Positions 48,960 to 61,100 of a stretch of 64,000 nt of DNA are shown in pieces (the first letter of the stretch is position 1; every line of letters starts with the position of its first letter). The notes beneath the pieces were generated by a model. The model saw only the letters and a list, made by a program, of their open reading frames with translations. It had not been told where the DNA came from and searched no databases. Origin of the DNA: Dryobates pubescens (Eukaryota > Chordata > Aves > Piciformes > Picidae). The stretch is from contig NC_071615.1 in NCBI RefSeq assembly GCF_014839835.1, forward strand, positions 1,798,001 through 1,862,000, read 5' to 3'. The position numbers were made by a program, and so were the translations under genes.

Positions 48960-49480
48960 GCCGGGTCGCTGCTGTACTGCGGCGGGCATTTATTATGCTG
49001 ATTGCTCCAAAGGCGAGAGCTTAACTGCAAATTACAATCAATAGCCCCGGTCCCCACGGGGCAGCTTCATCATTTCGCAGGCGCAACCGGAGGAATTCAA
49101 AGCCCTCTCTCTTTTTTTTTGCCAGCCATAAATCCTCCCCCAGCGCAGCCTCCCGAGCCGGCCCCGCACACGGCACGGCGGCTGCTTGGGGTGACCCTTG
49201 TCAGCGTTTGAAACAATTAAGCTGTCACCGTGGATCGTGACTCTTATCTACAGCCCTGAGCAGAGCTTTGAGATGTCAGCCTGATGGGGTGAGGGAAGCT
49301 GGCTGGGGCCAGCCCGCTGCAGTAACTGTCTCTCATTGAATTAAATGAATGCATTTGGAGTCAGAGACTCTTTTTATTACCTCGCAAACGATTCCCTGCC
49401 TAAATTAAATTATAAAAGGAGTGCTCAGCCAATCAAAGCTGCTTGATTGCCTGGAACAGGCATTTTAAACAGAGCACGCC
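48960..49480. promoter_or_regulatory. Candidate conserved non-coding block upstream of MYO15A
   Basis: Unusually AT-rich for this window and rich in homeodomain-like cores: ATTTATTATGCTGATT, AAATTACAATCAATAG, GAATTAAATGAATGCATT, TAAATTAAATTATAAAAGG and CCAATCAAAG. It has no repeats and no reading frame. It resembles a developmental enhancer, but only by appearance. Confidence 0.4.
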
Positions 49481-49720
49481 TCGGGCTGTGGCTGCTTCCA
49501 GGGCTAGATGGAGGCTGGCTGATGGACTGTGTCGAAGCCGCTTCAGCCCGGTTCACACCCAGAGCATGGCTCAGCAGTGGGCCCAGGGACAGGAAAGGAT
49601 CAGTGCAGCCCTCTGGGAGCAAGATATGGAGCTAACAAATCCGCCTGGAAGAGCAGGGCAATGGCAGGGGGCTGTGGTGCAGAGGAGCAGATCACCAGCC
49701 AGGCTGCAGAGCATCACTTA

Positions 49721-49975
49721 GCCACAGAATGGTTTTTGGCTGGAAGAGGCCTTTAAGGTCACCAAGTCTCACCCTTAACCCAGCACTGCCAGATCACCAC
49801 TAAACCATGGCCCTCAGCACCACATCTACCAGGCTCTGAAACCCCTCCAGGAATAGGGACTCCACCACTTCCCCAGGCAGCCTATTCCAGACCTTGACAA
49901 CTCTTTTGGGGAAGGAATTTCCCCCAAAATTCAGCCTAAACTTCCCCTGGCACAATCTGAGGCCATTTGCTTCCT
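49721..49975 (-). mobile_element. CR1 LINE fragment, intergenic
   Basis: Minus-strand, diverged CR1. Its reverse frame reads NGLRLCQGKFRLNFGGNSF and WNRLPGEVVES. Confidence 0.85.
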
Positions 49976-50159
49976 TTGTACAGTGCAGAAAATGCAGTGT
50001 GCTGCTCTTTGAGGGGTAAAGCCACAGCTCCTGCCTGCAACCACCTCCCATCCTGACAGAAAGCCCTTCTCCAAACAGGCTCAGCAAGGAGGCACTGAGC
50101 ACATCTCCATCCACCTGCTCCCCCACGGTGCTAACACAGGGCCTGGCCAATTCAGGAAA

Positions 50160-50535
50160 TCAGACTGGTTTGGCTTGGAAGGGGCCAACCTCCCTGCATG
50201 GCAGGGACACCTTGCACTGGATCAGGTTGCTCAGGGCCCTGTCCATCCTGACCTACAACGTTTCCATGAGTGCAACATCTGTAACTTCTTTGGGCAACCT
50301 GGGGCAGTGTTTCACCACCCAAAAAAATTCTCCTTCTAGGTAAACGTCCCCTCTTTCAGTTTCAAACCATCACCCCTCGTCTAGTTACAACAGGCCCTGC
50401 TCAAAAGTCAGTCCCCATCTTTCCTACTGCCCCCTCTGAGGCCAACAAAAGGAGTCCCCTCTTCTCCAGGCTGAACAGCTCCAAGGCTCCCAGCCTGGCC
50501 TCACAGCAGAGGTGCTCCACCCCTTCCATCACCTT
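50160..50535 (-). mobile_element. CR1 LINE fragment, older subfamily
   Basis: Minus-strand CR1 whose 3' part (GGACACCTTGCACTGGATCAGG, CCTCGTCTAGTTACAACAGGCC) matches the older type seen sense-strand at 51040 rather than the young type at 7361. Confidence 0.8.
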
Positions 50536-50539
50536 CACT

Positions 50540-51035
50540 GCCACAAACCTCGGGAGGCTCCAGCACAATCCTTACGCTGCGGTGCGTTTGCCCCCTGCCC
50601 TGAAGACCTTGCTTCCTCAGGGTTTGGAGAGCTCTTCAGGCTCCTGCACCAAACTGCAAGGTTTGCAGCTTCCAACACCGGAGCAGAACAATTAGCGAAG
50701 CCGTCTGGAGGAACAGAGGCAGCAATTAAGCTCACACAGCTTCCAACGCAGCTACCGACTGCCTTGCAAAACAGCTACCCTCGCTAAAAAAAGAAGTTAG
50801 CTGCTTCTGCCTTAACTATTTTTACCTCATCCCCACTCCAGATTTCATCATCTACTGGCTCACTCTGAACAGCATAAAACGCCCAATTCCCTACACGAAG
50901 AGCTAAGGCTAAGCAGGCAGAGAGGGTTTGGACGACGGCGCGCTGGACCGGCCAGTGTGCACCCCAAACACACTCAGAGGTAGGCACTGACCAACCAGGG
51001 ACATGGTTTAGCAGCTCACACTTCGTGTTTCAGCC
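50540..51035. other. Intergenic, no feature recognised
   Basis: Single-copy spacer between CR1 fragments, with no supported exon. Confidence 0.45.
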
Positions 51036-51039
51036 TCTC

Positions 51040-51471
51040 ATCAACCGAGGGGGCTGGAACATCTCTCCCATACAAGGACAGGCTGAGGGGGCTGGGGTTG
51101 GTCAGCCTGGAGAAGAGAGGGCTCCAGCGAGACCTAATAGCAGCCTGCCAGCACCTGAAGGGGACCTACAAGAGGGCTGCAGAGGGACTGTTTGCAAAGG
51201 CCTGCAGGGACAGGACAAGGAGCAATGCTTTGAAGTTAGAGCAGATTTAGAGTGGATGTTAGGAACGAGTTCTGCACCACGAGGGTGGCGGACCACTGGA
51301 ACAGGTTGCCCAGGGAGGTAGTTGAGGCCATATCCATGAAGATACTCAAGGTGAGACTGGACAAGGCTCTGAGCAACCTGATCCAGTGGAGGATGTCCCT
51401 GCTGCCTGCAGGGGGGTGGACTGGATGAGCTTTTGGAGGTCCCTTCCAACCCAAACCATTCTGTGATTTCC
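51040..51471 (+). mobile_element. CR1 LINE fragment, plus strand, 3' end intact
   Basis: Sense-strand CR1. It runs from the GGCTGGGGTTGGTCAGCCTGG region through GGTTGCCCAGGGAGGTAGTTG to the terminal CCAACCCAAACCATTCTGTG. Confidence 0.92.
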
Positions 51472-51479
51472 AGCACTCT

Positions 51480-52030
51480 GTGGCCCGAGGACGAAGCCCA
51501 CTCAGCAGTTCTGGCTGCCCAGCCCCACGCCCAGCTTGGGTTTGGAGCAAAAAGAGACTCAGGGACCAAAAAAAGAACCCAAAGGAAGTCTGTGCAGGCA
51601 GCAAAGCCTCTGCAACCTTCAGAGGGAAGGTAAAGGGCGAGTTAATGTGCTGGAACTGCCCCCCACAGCTCACACAGAGAGGAGCCTGCCTGCTCCAGCC
51701 AGCTCAGCCACACTGCTGCTCATTTGGAGCTCGCCCCCACCGCAGCCAGGATTTGCTCTGCACTCCAGCTGTGAACAAAACCAGGGGCAGGGAAGGGAGC
51801 TGGCAGAGTTCAAAGTCACCTTCTTAGCTGGTGCATCGCGTGCAATACCTAGGTATCTCCCATCACACCTCAGTGGGTCCCCTCAGAGCCCTCTCGCAGC
51901 CACTCGGCAGCCATCCCCCACCACAGCCTCCTGCAACAGCATCCTGCATTCCTCAGGTGGCTGAAGGTACAAAAAGAGAGCTAGAACCAAGCCATCTGCC
52001 CCCTGCAGGCAGAGACACCTGCAGCCCACA
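51480..52030. other. DRG2 downstream flank, no gene recognised
   Basis: Single-copy sequence between a CR1 and the presumed DRG2 3' end. It contains no supported exon. Confidence 0.45.
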
Positions 52031-52043
52031 TGAAATAGCAAGT

Positions 52044-52049
52044 TTTATT
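52044..52049 (-). terminator. DRG2: Candidate distal poly(A) signal of DRG2
   Basis: Minus-strand AATAAA about 1.56 kb beyond the DRG2 stop. A nearer ATTAAA variant (52689-52694) is an alternative. Plus-strand AATAAA nearby makes the region AT-rich on both strands. Confidence 0.45.
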
Positions 52050-53196
52050 TCTCTCAAATAAAATAATCCTTCCATTTCTGCTCAATCAGATTGTGAGGGG
52101 TGGGGAGGAGCACACAGGAGAGGGAAGGAGCTCTGCTCAGCCCAGGCCTGGGCCAGACCTGTCCTCACAGCCAAGGATCCACATCAGACTGAACCCTTTT
52201 ACTCAGTGAAAGGAAATAAAAGCTATTGGCAGCTCTTGATCCCAGAAGGAAAGAGCTGCTCTCCATCAGGCACTGTGAATCAGTCAGCATCAGCACTCAG
52301 TGAAAACACAGGATTAGAAAAATGCCAATACCCAGACCAAGCAGCAATGTTTTAAGGGGGCTGGGGCAAACCCCACGGGAGGGGATGGTACTTTGGAGCT
52401 CAAAGAGCTGGAATTTAGGGGCATGATTAAGAAAGACCTCCAGCAACACTCCTGGGGACTGAGAGGCAGGACAAGAGCAAGGAGGAAAGCCCCAAGGCAG
52501 TTCCTCACTGTGTGATGTGCCAGCAATGGTTGCTCCCTGCAGCCCAGGGCTCTGCATTGTACCCTGCTGCAGCGTGGCCAGGTTCATTGTTCACTAAGAG
52601 GGTTTCAGTTCTTATCTCTCTGTACCAGTTGGACCAGCATGTCAACAAACCCTGCTGGAGAGCTAAGGAGAGGCACAGCATGCCACAGTTTAATGTTAGC
52701 CAAGGTGGGACCGTGACAAACTCCCCAGGGGCTGTCTCAGATGCAGAGACTGAAGTCTCCCACGGTGAAAGCTGCAGGGACAATGTGTTTCAGGTCGATG
52801 CTTAAATTAAGTGACTGGGTAAGCAGCAAAGCATCAGCAATGCTCTCTTAGCTCTGGCTTCCTTATCCCAAAGTACAGAGTCAGATTTCTCACACAAACC
52901 CCTTCAATTCCCACTGGGAAAGCAAGGTTAACACATGGATCCATCTGCACACCTTACTGAGCCAGGATGCTGTGGGACCTGTGTGCTGGAAGAACTGGTT
53001 CCTGTTTTCATTTTAAGAAGCATTACTTCACCTGAAATGCTGCAAGATGGAAACCCCCCTCCCCCATCCCCACCTGCACGTGCAGCAGCCTCCCTTTCTG
53101 CCTTGCTCCAAGGGGAGCAGCTTCACAGAAGCTTTTTGTGGCTGTGGATCACATCTCCCTTTTTTGTTTTCTTTTTGTTTTGTTTTTCCCCTCTTT

Positions 53197-53539
53197 TGTG
53201 TGTGTGTGTGAGAGTGTGTGAGTGTGTGTATGAGTGTGTGAGTGTGTGTGAGAGTGTGAGTGTGTGTATGAGTGTGTGAGTGTGTGTGTGAGAGTGTGAG
53301 TGTGTGTGTGAGTGTGTGAGTGTGTGTATGAGTGTGTGAGTGTGAGAGTGTGAGTGTGTGTATGAGTGTGTGAGTGTGTGTGAGAGTGTGTGAGTGTGTG
53401 AGTGTGAGTGTGAGAGTGTGAGTGTGTGTGTGAGAGTGTGAGTGTGTGTGTGAGAGTGTGAGTGTGTGTATGAGTGTGTGTGAGTGTGTGTGTGAGAGTG
53501 TGTGAGTGTGTGTGTGAGAGTGTGTGTGTGAGTGTGTGT
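53197..53539. repeat. Compound TG/GA microsatellite in DRG2 3' UTR
   Basis: 343 bp of TG repeats broken by GA and TA steps into higher-order blocks such as TGTGAGAGTGTGAGTG and TGTGTATGAGTG. It starts about 70 bp from the DRG2 stop codon. On the DRG2 transcript it would be a CA-rich tract. Confidence 0.97.
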
Positions 53540-53611
53540 TTTGCTTTGCTTTGATGTGGTCAGTTCCAATTCTAGTGATTAAAGACAGAGGCCAGGCACC
53601 AGCAGAGAGAG

Positions 53612-55166
53612 TTACTTCTTCACAATCTGAATGACATCTTCGTGCTCCATCATATGGGTCAAGCCCACTCTTTGAGGGCTGTATTTTGTGCTGGTCCCCT
53701 TATAAAGCAAAAAAGGAGGAGAAGGGTTAGAAGAAGATCAGAGGCACCCAGGGAAAGGGATCTCTCTTCTGCTGTTGAGCACTTACCCACACCAAGGCAT
53801 ATTTGAACTGGCTGGCTAATGACCTGTGAATTCGATGGCACTGCAACAGAGAGAGAGAGCACAGGAGGCAGGTCAGTGATGCCACTCTGCAAACAAATTA
53901 AGACCCAGGATCCAGAAACAACTCAGAAATTGCAGGAGTGGCCTTAGGAGCCAGCTGACAGCACTTGAAAGGACATGGAAAGGACACACAAGGATCAGCA
54001 GCCCACAGTGAGCCGCATCCCACTGCCTCCATGAGCTTTCTCACTGGACTGAGTGAAGCTCCATCTACACAGAAGCAGGAACCTCTTCCCTGTGAGGGTG
54101 GCAGAGCAGGGGAACAGGCTGCCCAGAAAGGCTGTGGAGTCTCTGTCTGTGGAGATTTTCAAAGCAGAATCACAGAGGCATTCAGGTTGGAGCAGACCCT
54201 CAGGATCACCAAGTCCAACCCAGAACCCTGCTCTGCAAGGGTCACTCCTGAGCCATACCCCCAAGCACCACATCCAAACCACCTTTAAACACATCCAGGG
54301 TTGGTGACTCCACCACCTCCCTGGGCAGCACATTCCAGCCCCTGACCACTCTTTCCATTAAAAATTGTTTCCTCATGTCCAACCTAAACCTCCCCAGTGG
54401 CAGCTTGAGGCCATTCCCTCTTGTTCTGTCACTAATGATCTGTGAGAAGAGCCCAGCAGCAGCCTCTCCACAAGGTCCTTTCAGGTAGCTGCAGAGAGCC
54501 AGGAGGTCTCCCCTCAGCCTCTTTTCCAAACTAACCATTCCCAGCTCCTTCAGTTGCTCTTCATCAGATTTATTCTCCAGGTCCTTCACAGCTTCCTTGC
54601 CCTCCTCTACCCTGGCTCCAGCACCTCCACATCTCTCTTGCACTGAGGCGCCCCAAAATGGACACAAGACTCAAGGTGTGGCCTCCCCAGAGCTGAGCAC
54701 AAGGGGACAATCCCCTCCCTGCTCCTGCTGGACACAGCATTTCTAACCCAAGCCAGGATGTCATTGGCTTTCCTGGTCACCTGGGCACACTGCTTGCTCA
54801 TATTCATTTGCTTGTCAATTAGAACCTGCCTGGAGGCCATGCTGCTCCAGGTGAACCTGCTCTGGCAGGAGGCCTGGACTAGATGATCTTCAGAGGTCCC
54901 TTTCTGTGCCTCTGTGAGGTTAGTGAGGTTAGTTTTTAAACCCTTCATAGCAACCTGAGGCAGACAAAACCAGCACAGGTAACAAAAGCAGCAGCTCAAA
55001 TTAAACACTGAGCACATCCCAAGCTTTAAGAGGCACAAATCATAGCAGGCCCCAAGAGGAGCTTGCCTTCCACAGACAAGGAAACATAAAAGCTGCAGAG
55101 ACATTACCACGTGCTCCACAGAGGCTCCCTTCCGCAGGATAATGGCATCTGTGAAGTCTGGTCTCT
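53612..55166 (-). CDS. DRG2: DRG2 C-terminal TGS-domain exons and stop
   Basis: Exons 55108-55166 ([19 protein letters not shown]), 53787-53840 ([18 protein letters not shown]) and 53612-53698 ([20 protein letters not shown] to KK and TAA). The TGS fold is a small beta-grasp RNA-binding-type domain. Nested CR1 insertions occupy the intron 53841-55107. Confidence 0.96.
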
Positions 55167-58100
55167 CTGTGGAGAAACAGGAGGGCACAAAAAGCAACAT
55201 TGGATTCCCATCAAGTGTCTTCTGATGAGCTGACATCACCTCACAGTGCCCTGAATTCCTCCTCCTCCTCCTCCCCTTCCACTTGGCAGCTCCCAGACAC
55301 AACAGGTACCTGGGTACTCCAGAGCTGCAAGCCAGTGCCACAGAGCCCAGCACCCACAAGCAGTCACCCACCTCACCCAGCCAGCAGCTCCTCACAACCC
55401 ACCTGCCCCCAGCTCCATCCCAAACACCTGGCTTAGGACAAACAAAACCACCCAAGTCAAAACCTACTCAAGTAAAACCAAAGCACTCTGAAGTTTTCTG
55501 TGCCATCCCCTTCCCCCCTCTCCCCGCCCCCCCCCCCAAGCTTTCAGAGCTTAGCAAGCTCACAGAATGTTCCTTCATCTCCTCATGTCCACCCCAGCTC
55601 AGCCACAGCTGCTCACAACTGAACAGGAACAAGTTAAAGATGTGCCTTCATCACTGGGGCAAGCTGCAAGGGGGCTGTAAAGCAAAGGGAGGATCAGAGG
55701 CACTCCTGAGCCTCAGGAGCCTGGCACAGAACCACCAAACCTCTCAAGGTAGGAGCAGGAGACCTAGGTAGTGATGGTCAGCACAGATTGTGTGCAAGGA
55801 AGAAGTTGTGAACTTGCACACTTTACTTCCTTGAATCATCATGAGGGCTACAAAGACACTGGGGGGGCCTGGAGCAGCTGTGAGGAGGAAAGGCTGAGAG
55901 CCCTGAGGCTGTTGAACCTGGAGAAGAGCAGCCCCAGAGATCTGCTCAATGCTCAGCAAGAGCTCAAGAGGCAGGGGCAAGAAGATGGGGCTAGAATTTT
56001 TTCAGCCATGCCCAGGGACAGGACAAGGTACAATGAGCACAAACTGGAACCCAGGAGGTGCCATCTGAACAGGAGAAACTTCTTTGGTGAGAGGATGCTG
56101 GAGCCAGAGAAGTTGTAGAGTCTCTTTCTCTGGAGAGATTCCAAACCCTCCTGGACAACCTGCTGTGGGTGCCCCTGCTTTAGCAAGGGGGTGTCCCTGC
56201 TTTAGCAAGGGGGTTGAACTGGATGATGTCCAGAGGTCCCTTCCAGCCCTCCCCATGCTGGGATTCTGGACAGTTCATCACAGAGTGCTTAACAGGGAAG
56301 AAAGCTGCAAACTTGCACAGTCCCTTTCCTTGCCTCATCATGGATGCATGAGAATGCAGCTCTTCAGTGCAAGAAGAACAGAAGGGATGTGGTGGGACAC
56401 ATGCCTGGCTGGGTCAGGTGAGCATTTCCCAAGAGCTGAAAGCCAGCCAGGGCCTGTGGAGCCTTCTGTGCCTCTCAAACCCTCAGTCAGCTAATGGCCA
56501 CTTACGTCCTCGTTTCTTGGTGTAGATACAGGTCAGGGCCAGGTATTCCCAGAGCTTCTCCAGCAAGTAGTCCAGGTTCAGTTTCATGCCACAGCTGCAA
56601 AACACCAGGAAGAGCTCCATGTTTACTGCTGTTGTGATTTAGAGATTTGAAGAGCAAGGTGAAATGCCTTATTAAAGGAGTAGGGAAGAGGAGGAAAGTC
56701 TTTAATGAGGCCAGCAGAGGAAAAGCACAGATTGAAACAAATTGAACTTTCAGGAGGGCAAACAGCTTGGAAGCAGCAAAGCCCCAGCCAGGTGCATCAG
56801 CACTTCCAGGCAAACCAATGAGACTGGCTGGCTCTGGCCTGCAGACAGCGGGGAGAAGCTAAGCAGCCTGCCCCTCTGGGGCTGCACAGTGCCTCTGCCC
56901 CTCAGCACAGCAGCTGCTGACAGCCCTGGGAGAAGCCCCAGAAAAAGGGTATGAAATGAAGCAGCAGAGCAGGCAGGCCAGCAGAGCAGGCAGGCAGGCA
57001 GGCAGGCCAGCAGAGCAGGCAGGCCAGCAGAGCAGGCAGGCAGGCCAGCAGGGCAGGCAGGCAGGCCAGCAGGGCAGGCAGGCCAGCAGGGCAGGCAGGC
57101 AGGCCAGCAGGGCAGGCAGGCAGGCCAGCAGGGCAGGCAGGCAGGCCAGCAGGGCAGGCAGGCAGGCCAGCAGGGCAGGCAGGCAGGCCAGCAGGGCAGG
57201 CAGGCCAGCAGGGCAGGCAGGCAGGCCAGCAGGGCAGGCAGGCAGGCCAGCAGGGCAGGCAGGCCAGCAGAGCAGGCCAGCAGGGCAGGCCAGCAGAGCA
57301 GGCCAGCAGAGCAGGCAGGCAGGCCAGCAGAGCAGGCAGGCAGGCCAGCAGAGCAGGCCAGCAGGGCAGGCAGGCCAGCAGGGCAGGCAGGCAGGCCAGC
57401 AGGGCAGGCAGGCAGGCCAGCAGGGCAGGCAGGCAGGCCAGCAGGGCAGGCAGGCAGGCCAGCAGGGCAGGCAGGCCAGCAGAGCAGGCCTGAGAGGCTC
57501 CCACCTGATGACCACGCTGTGGGGCCTCCGGGCCAGGCGATCCACCTCCTCCATCGATATCTGGTCGATCTTGTTGTAAACCTAAGCCAGAGGTAAAAGC
57601 CCACCCGTCAGGAAGGCAGCTCAGCAACACTGCTGGAGGGCTGACAGGCACTGGTGGGGCTGCACTTCAAATACTGGGCTGGTTTAGGTTCCTCACTCTG
57701 AGAAGGATGTTGAGGTGTCAGAGCGTGTCCAAAGGACACTGAAACTGGGGAAGGGCCTGGAGAAGAGGGCTGGTGAGGAGCAGCTGAGGGACCTGGGGGG
57801 GGTCAGGCTCCTGGCTCTCTACACCTCCCTGAAAGGAGCTTGGAGCAAGATGGGGATTGGTCTCTTCTCCCAAAGAACAAGGGCAAATGGCCTCAAGTTG
57901 CACCAAGGGAGGTTTAGGTTGGACAATAGGAACAATTTCTTCCCCAAAAGGCCTGGAACAGGCTGCCCAGGGCACAGGTGGAGTCCCCATGCCCAGAGGG
58001 ATTGAAAAGCTGTGCAGATGTGGTGCTGAGGGACATGGCTTAGTGGTGCCCTGGCAGTGGTGGGTTAATGGTTGGACTTGATGACCTTGAAAGGTCTCTT

Positions 58101-61100
58101 CCAACCACAACAATTCTATGAAGGCATGAACATGTAGCTGTAGCAAGGCAGCTCCAGCACCTGAAACAGAAACCTGGATCCTGTCAGGCAAAGGACAGAG
58201 AAAGCTCTCAGCAGAACAAACTTAAAATTCAAAAGCCCCAGTGTCAGTTTGGACCTTTCAGAGCTCTCCCCTCCATTCTCCCAGTATCTTTGGCTGCACT
58301 ACAGACCCAGTCACTACCAGTGACCTCTGACACAAGGGACCCCCAGGCAGAGTTCGTGGCACAGGGGCTGAAGGCTCTGCAGTGTGGGAGCAAACCCCAC
58401 ACCATGACACCAGCTCAAGCTGCTCCACGGCTGCCAGCCACAAGAGGGCACAGGGAACACATGCAGAGCACAGCAGCCTGCCTGAAGCTTATAGGAGCTC
58501 CCTGCTGAGCTGTGCTTTCCACCTCAACCACCACATCACTCCTGCTGGAGCAACCAGGATGATTCTCAGCAGGCTGCAGGTGCTTGGTGTGGCTGAAGGT
58601 GGCTGGCTCCAGGATACTCACATAGAGGCATGGCATGTAGACCCTGTTGCCTACAATCACATCAATGAACTCATCAGGGGAACAATCCTCTCTGAAGAGG
58701 ACTTCAGCATTGAAGATTTCTGAGGTGAAGGCTGTCAAGGTCCACATCCCAACACAGCAACACAACTGCTGGGAGCCAACGGGCTGAGCTTGCTCGTGCA
58801 AGTCCCTTGGCAGCCCAGAAAGCCTCAAAGACACAGTGAGGCTGTCCCACAGCAGCTACCACTTGACTGAGGAGCTGCTGATGGCTTCAGGGTCTCCTGC
58901 TTTAGGAAAGGATACTGTACTCATGGAGGATGAGCTGTACCAGCTTCTCAGAGCACTGAGTCAACGTGACAGTTGAGTTGAAGGAGATACCTCCACCCTT
59001 CTTCGGCTGCAGGGAGGCAATAAAGCAACTTCAGAACAGTCTCCAAACCCCACAGCAGCCCTCAGTCTGTCCACCACAGGGGACAACACTCAGTGTGAAG
59101 TGGGCAGTGGTACAAGCTGTGCTTGCAGGAAGCCTCACCTTGAAGTAGATGTTGGGTTTGTTTTTGTTCAGCCGGATCCCTACCGACTCCAACTCTTTCT
59201 CCAGTAAGGCCCTGTGGGGACACTGCATGTGAGTGCTGAGACTGAGCACAGCCAGGTGACACCCACACCTTCCCTTTTGGGTTCCCATTGATACAGCCTT
59301 GCCAGAAGCTTTCACTACAACCTAAAAGCCACAGCTAACGTGGGGCAGTGCTGTGAAAACGTAGGCTGGCCTCCTCCCCGCCTCTGAGCTGCCCTCCTGG
59401 GGAAACGATTCCTCAGCTGAGAGGAACAAGCTTGCTTCCAATGGGATACCACTGCCAGCTCATACTCAGAATCACAGAGTGCTTTGGGTTGGGCCTTTGA
59501 AGCTCATCTAGTCCAACCCCCTGCAGTCAGCAAGGACATCTGCAACTAGAGCAGGTAGCTCACAGCCCCAGACAAACCCGAGCTGGAAAGGTTCCAGGGA
59601 TGGAGCATCTGCCACCTCCCTGGGCAGCCTGGGCCAGGGTTTCACCACCCTCAGGGTAAAAAATGTCTTCCTTCTTTCAGGTTGGAATGGATGATCTTGG
59701 AGGTCTCTTCCAACCTGGTTGATTCTATGATTCTCCACTCTGAATCCCCCCTCTGTTTCAAACCATCACCCCTTGCCCTCTCACAACAGGCCCCTGCTAA
59801 AAACTCTGTCCCCAGGTTTCTCATTGGTCCCTTTAAGTACTGAAAGGCCACAAGAAGGTCTCCCCAGACAGCTCAGGTAGTGGTTCCCCAACATGCACAG
59901 GCCATACTTCAAGGAGCTGATGCCTTCTGGGAGCCCCTGAACCTGCCCCACCGCCCCTCAGCTCCACACCCCCAGAAGCATATCCTCACCTCTGCACTTC
60001 CCCCTTGGTGGCATCCAGCATCATGATAACAACATCTGCTGTCCTGGCCACAGCTATCACCTGCCGACCTCTGCCCTTCCCTGAGGAGAGGAGATGGGTG
60101 TACATCAGCAAGAGAAAGCAGGAATGAGTTCTGCTACCCTGCAGAGCTGCTCAGAAGCAAGGAAAAAATCCTTTGCTGTGTGGTAGTGAGCAGCTGGGGA
60201 GCCCCTGAGCAAACACATCTGCTCCATACACAGTGACTTCTGCCCAGCACAAGCCCTAACAGCCCTAACACAAGCCCTGAGGACAGCTGCACAGGTGGAG
60301 ATGCCATCACTGGTAGCAGGAGACATCCCCAGACACAGGATGTGGGCCTAGGGTCCCTGTGCAGAGGGGTTATGAATCATTTCTGGTCAATAAAGAGAGA
60401 GGCCTTATTAACCAGGTCATGCTCCTCCATTGGGAGATTTTCCAACGTTTCCTGAGGCATCTTCTGACAGCAGCAGCCAGTCAGGAGATGATGAAGCAGA
60501 GGGACAAAGCCAGCACCTCTTCCCAGAATCAGGAGTCATAGGAGGACTGGCAGGAACTCAGGGAATCAGTCAAAAGAGGCTACTGTTTAGCTGTGATTTC
60601 CTCCCCTGTCACTAGCATCTTTCTTTAGCTGTCCTCTGTACCAGAAAACAGTTGAGGGAGGTAACACTCACACAGGAGGGTGAGAAGTGCCTGGCTTGCT
60701 TGGGCTCCCACCTCCAGAGAAGCATCTTTCTGCTACATATAGAACCTCCTGTGGGCCCAGGGATCCAAATCGTGCCTCACCTAAGATCAAGGCCTCCAAG
60801 ATCTGGAAAGCCAAGATGGGAACTCTTGGCCCTGGCTACCTGCAGTGGTCTGAGACACCCAGCTGCACCTCTGAGGGCAAATCCCTACTCCACACAAACA
60901 CAGAGATCAGCCAACCTTGTGCTGCTCCTTCAATGATTCCAGGAAGATCCAGCAGCTGAATGTTGGCTCCTTTGTACTGCAATGGAAAGAGGACAGAGAG
61001 TTGAAAGCTTTGTGCAGGGCACTCGAGGTGCTTCCAAAGCCTGGGATGTGTGCTGGGGTTCAAAGCCTGCAGAGAGTGGAACTGAATGAGCCCCAGGACA

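Larger units (their letters stand above)
52040..53611 (-). other. DRG2: Probable DRG2 3' UTR
   Basis: Sequence downstream of the DRG2 stop, free of CR1 but carrying a 343-bp CA/CT-rich microsatellite on the transcript strand. The end is inferred from AATAAA at 52044-52049. Confidence 0.45.

Noticed and set aside
49411-49419. TATAAAAGG on the plus strand, TATA-box-like
   Set aside because: No exon or CpG context follows, and the CCAAT motif lies on the wrong side. More likely part of an AT-rich enhancer-like block.
53123-53569. 148-codon His/Thr/Ser frame
   Set aside because: Translation of the CA/TG microsatellite only.
56956-57604. Long open frames (207-284 codons) on both strands across the GGCA-rich repeat
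   Set aside because: They arise because the repeat units contain no stops; composition is only Gln/Ala/Gly/Arg or Leu/Ala/Cys/Pro repeats inside a DRG2 intron.
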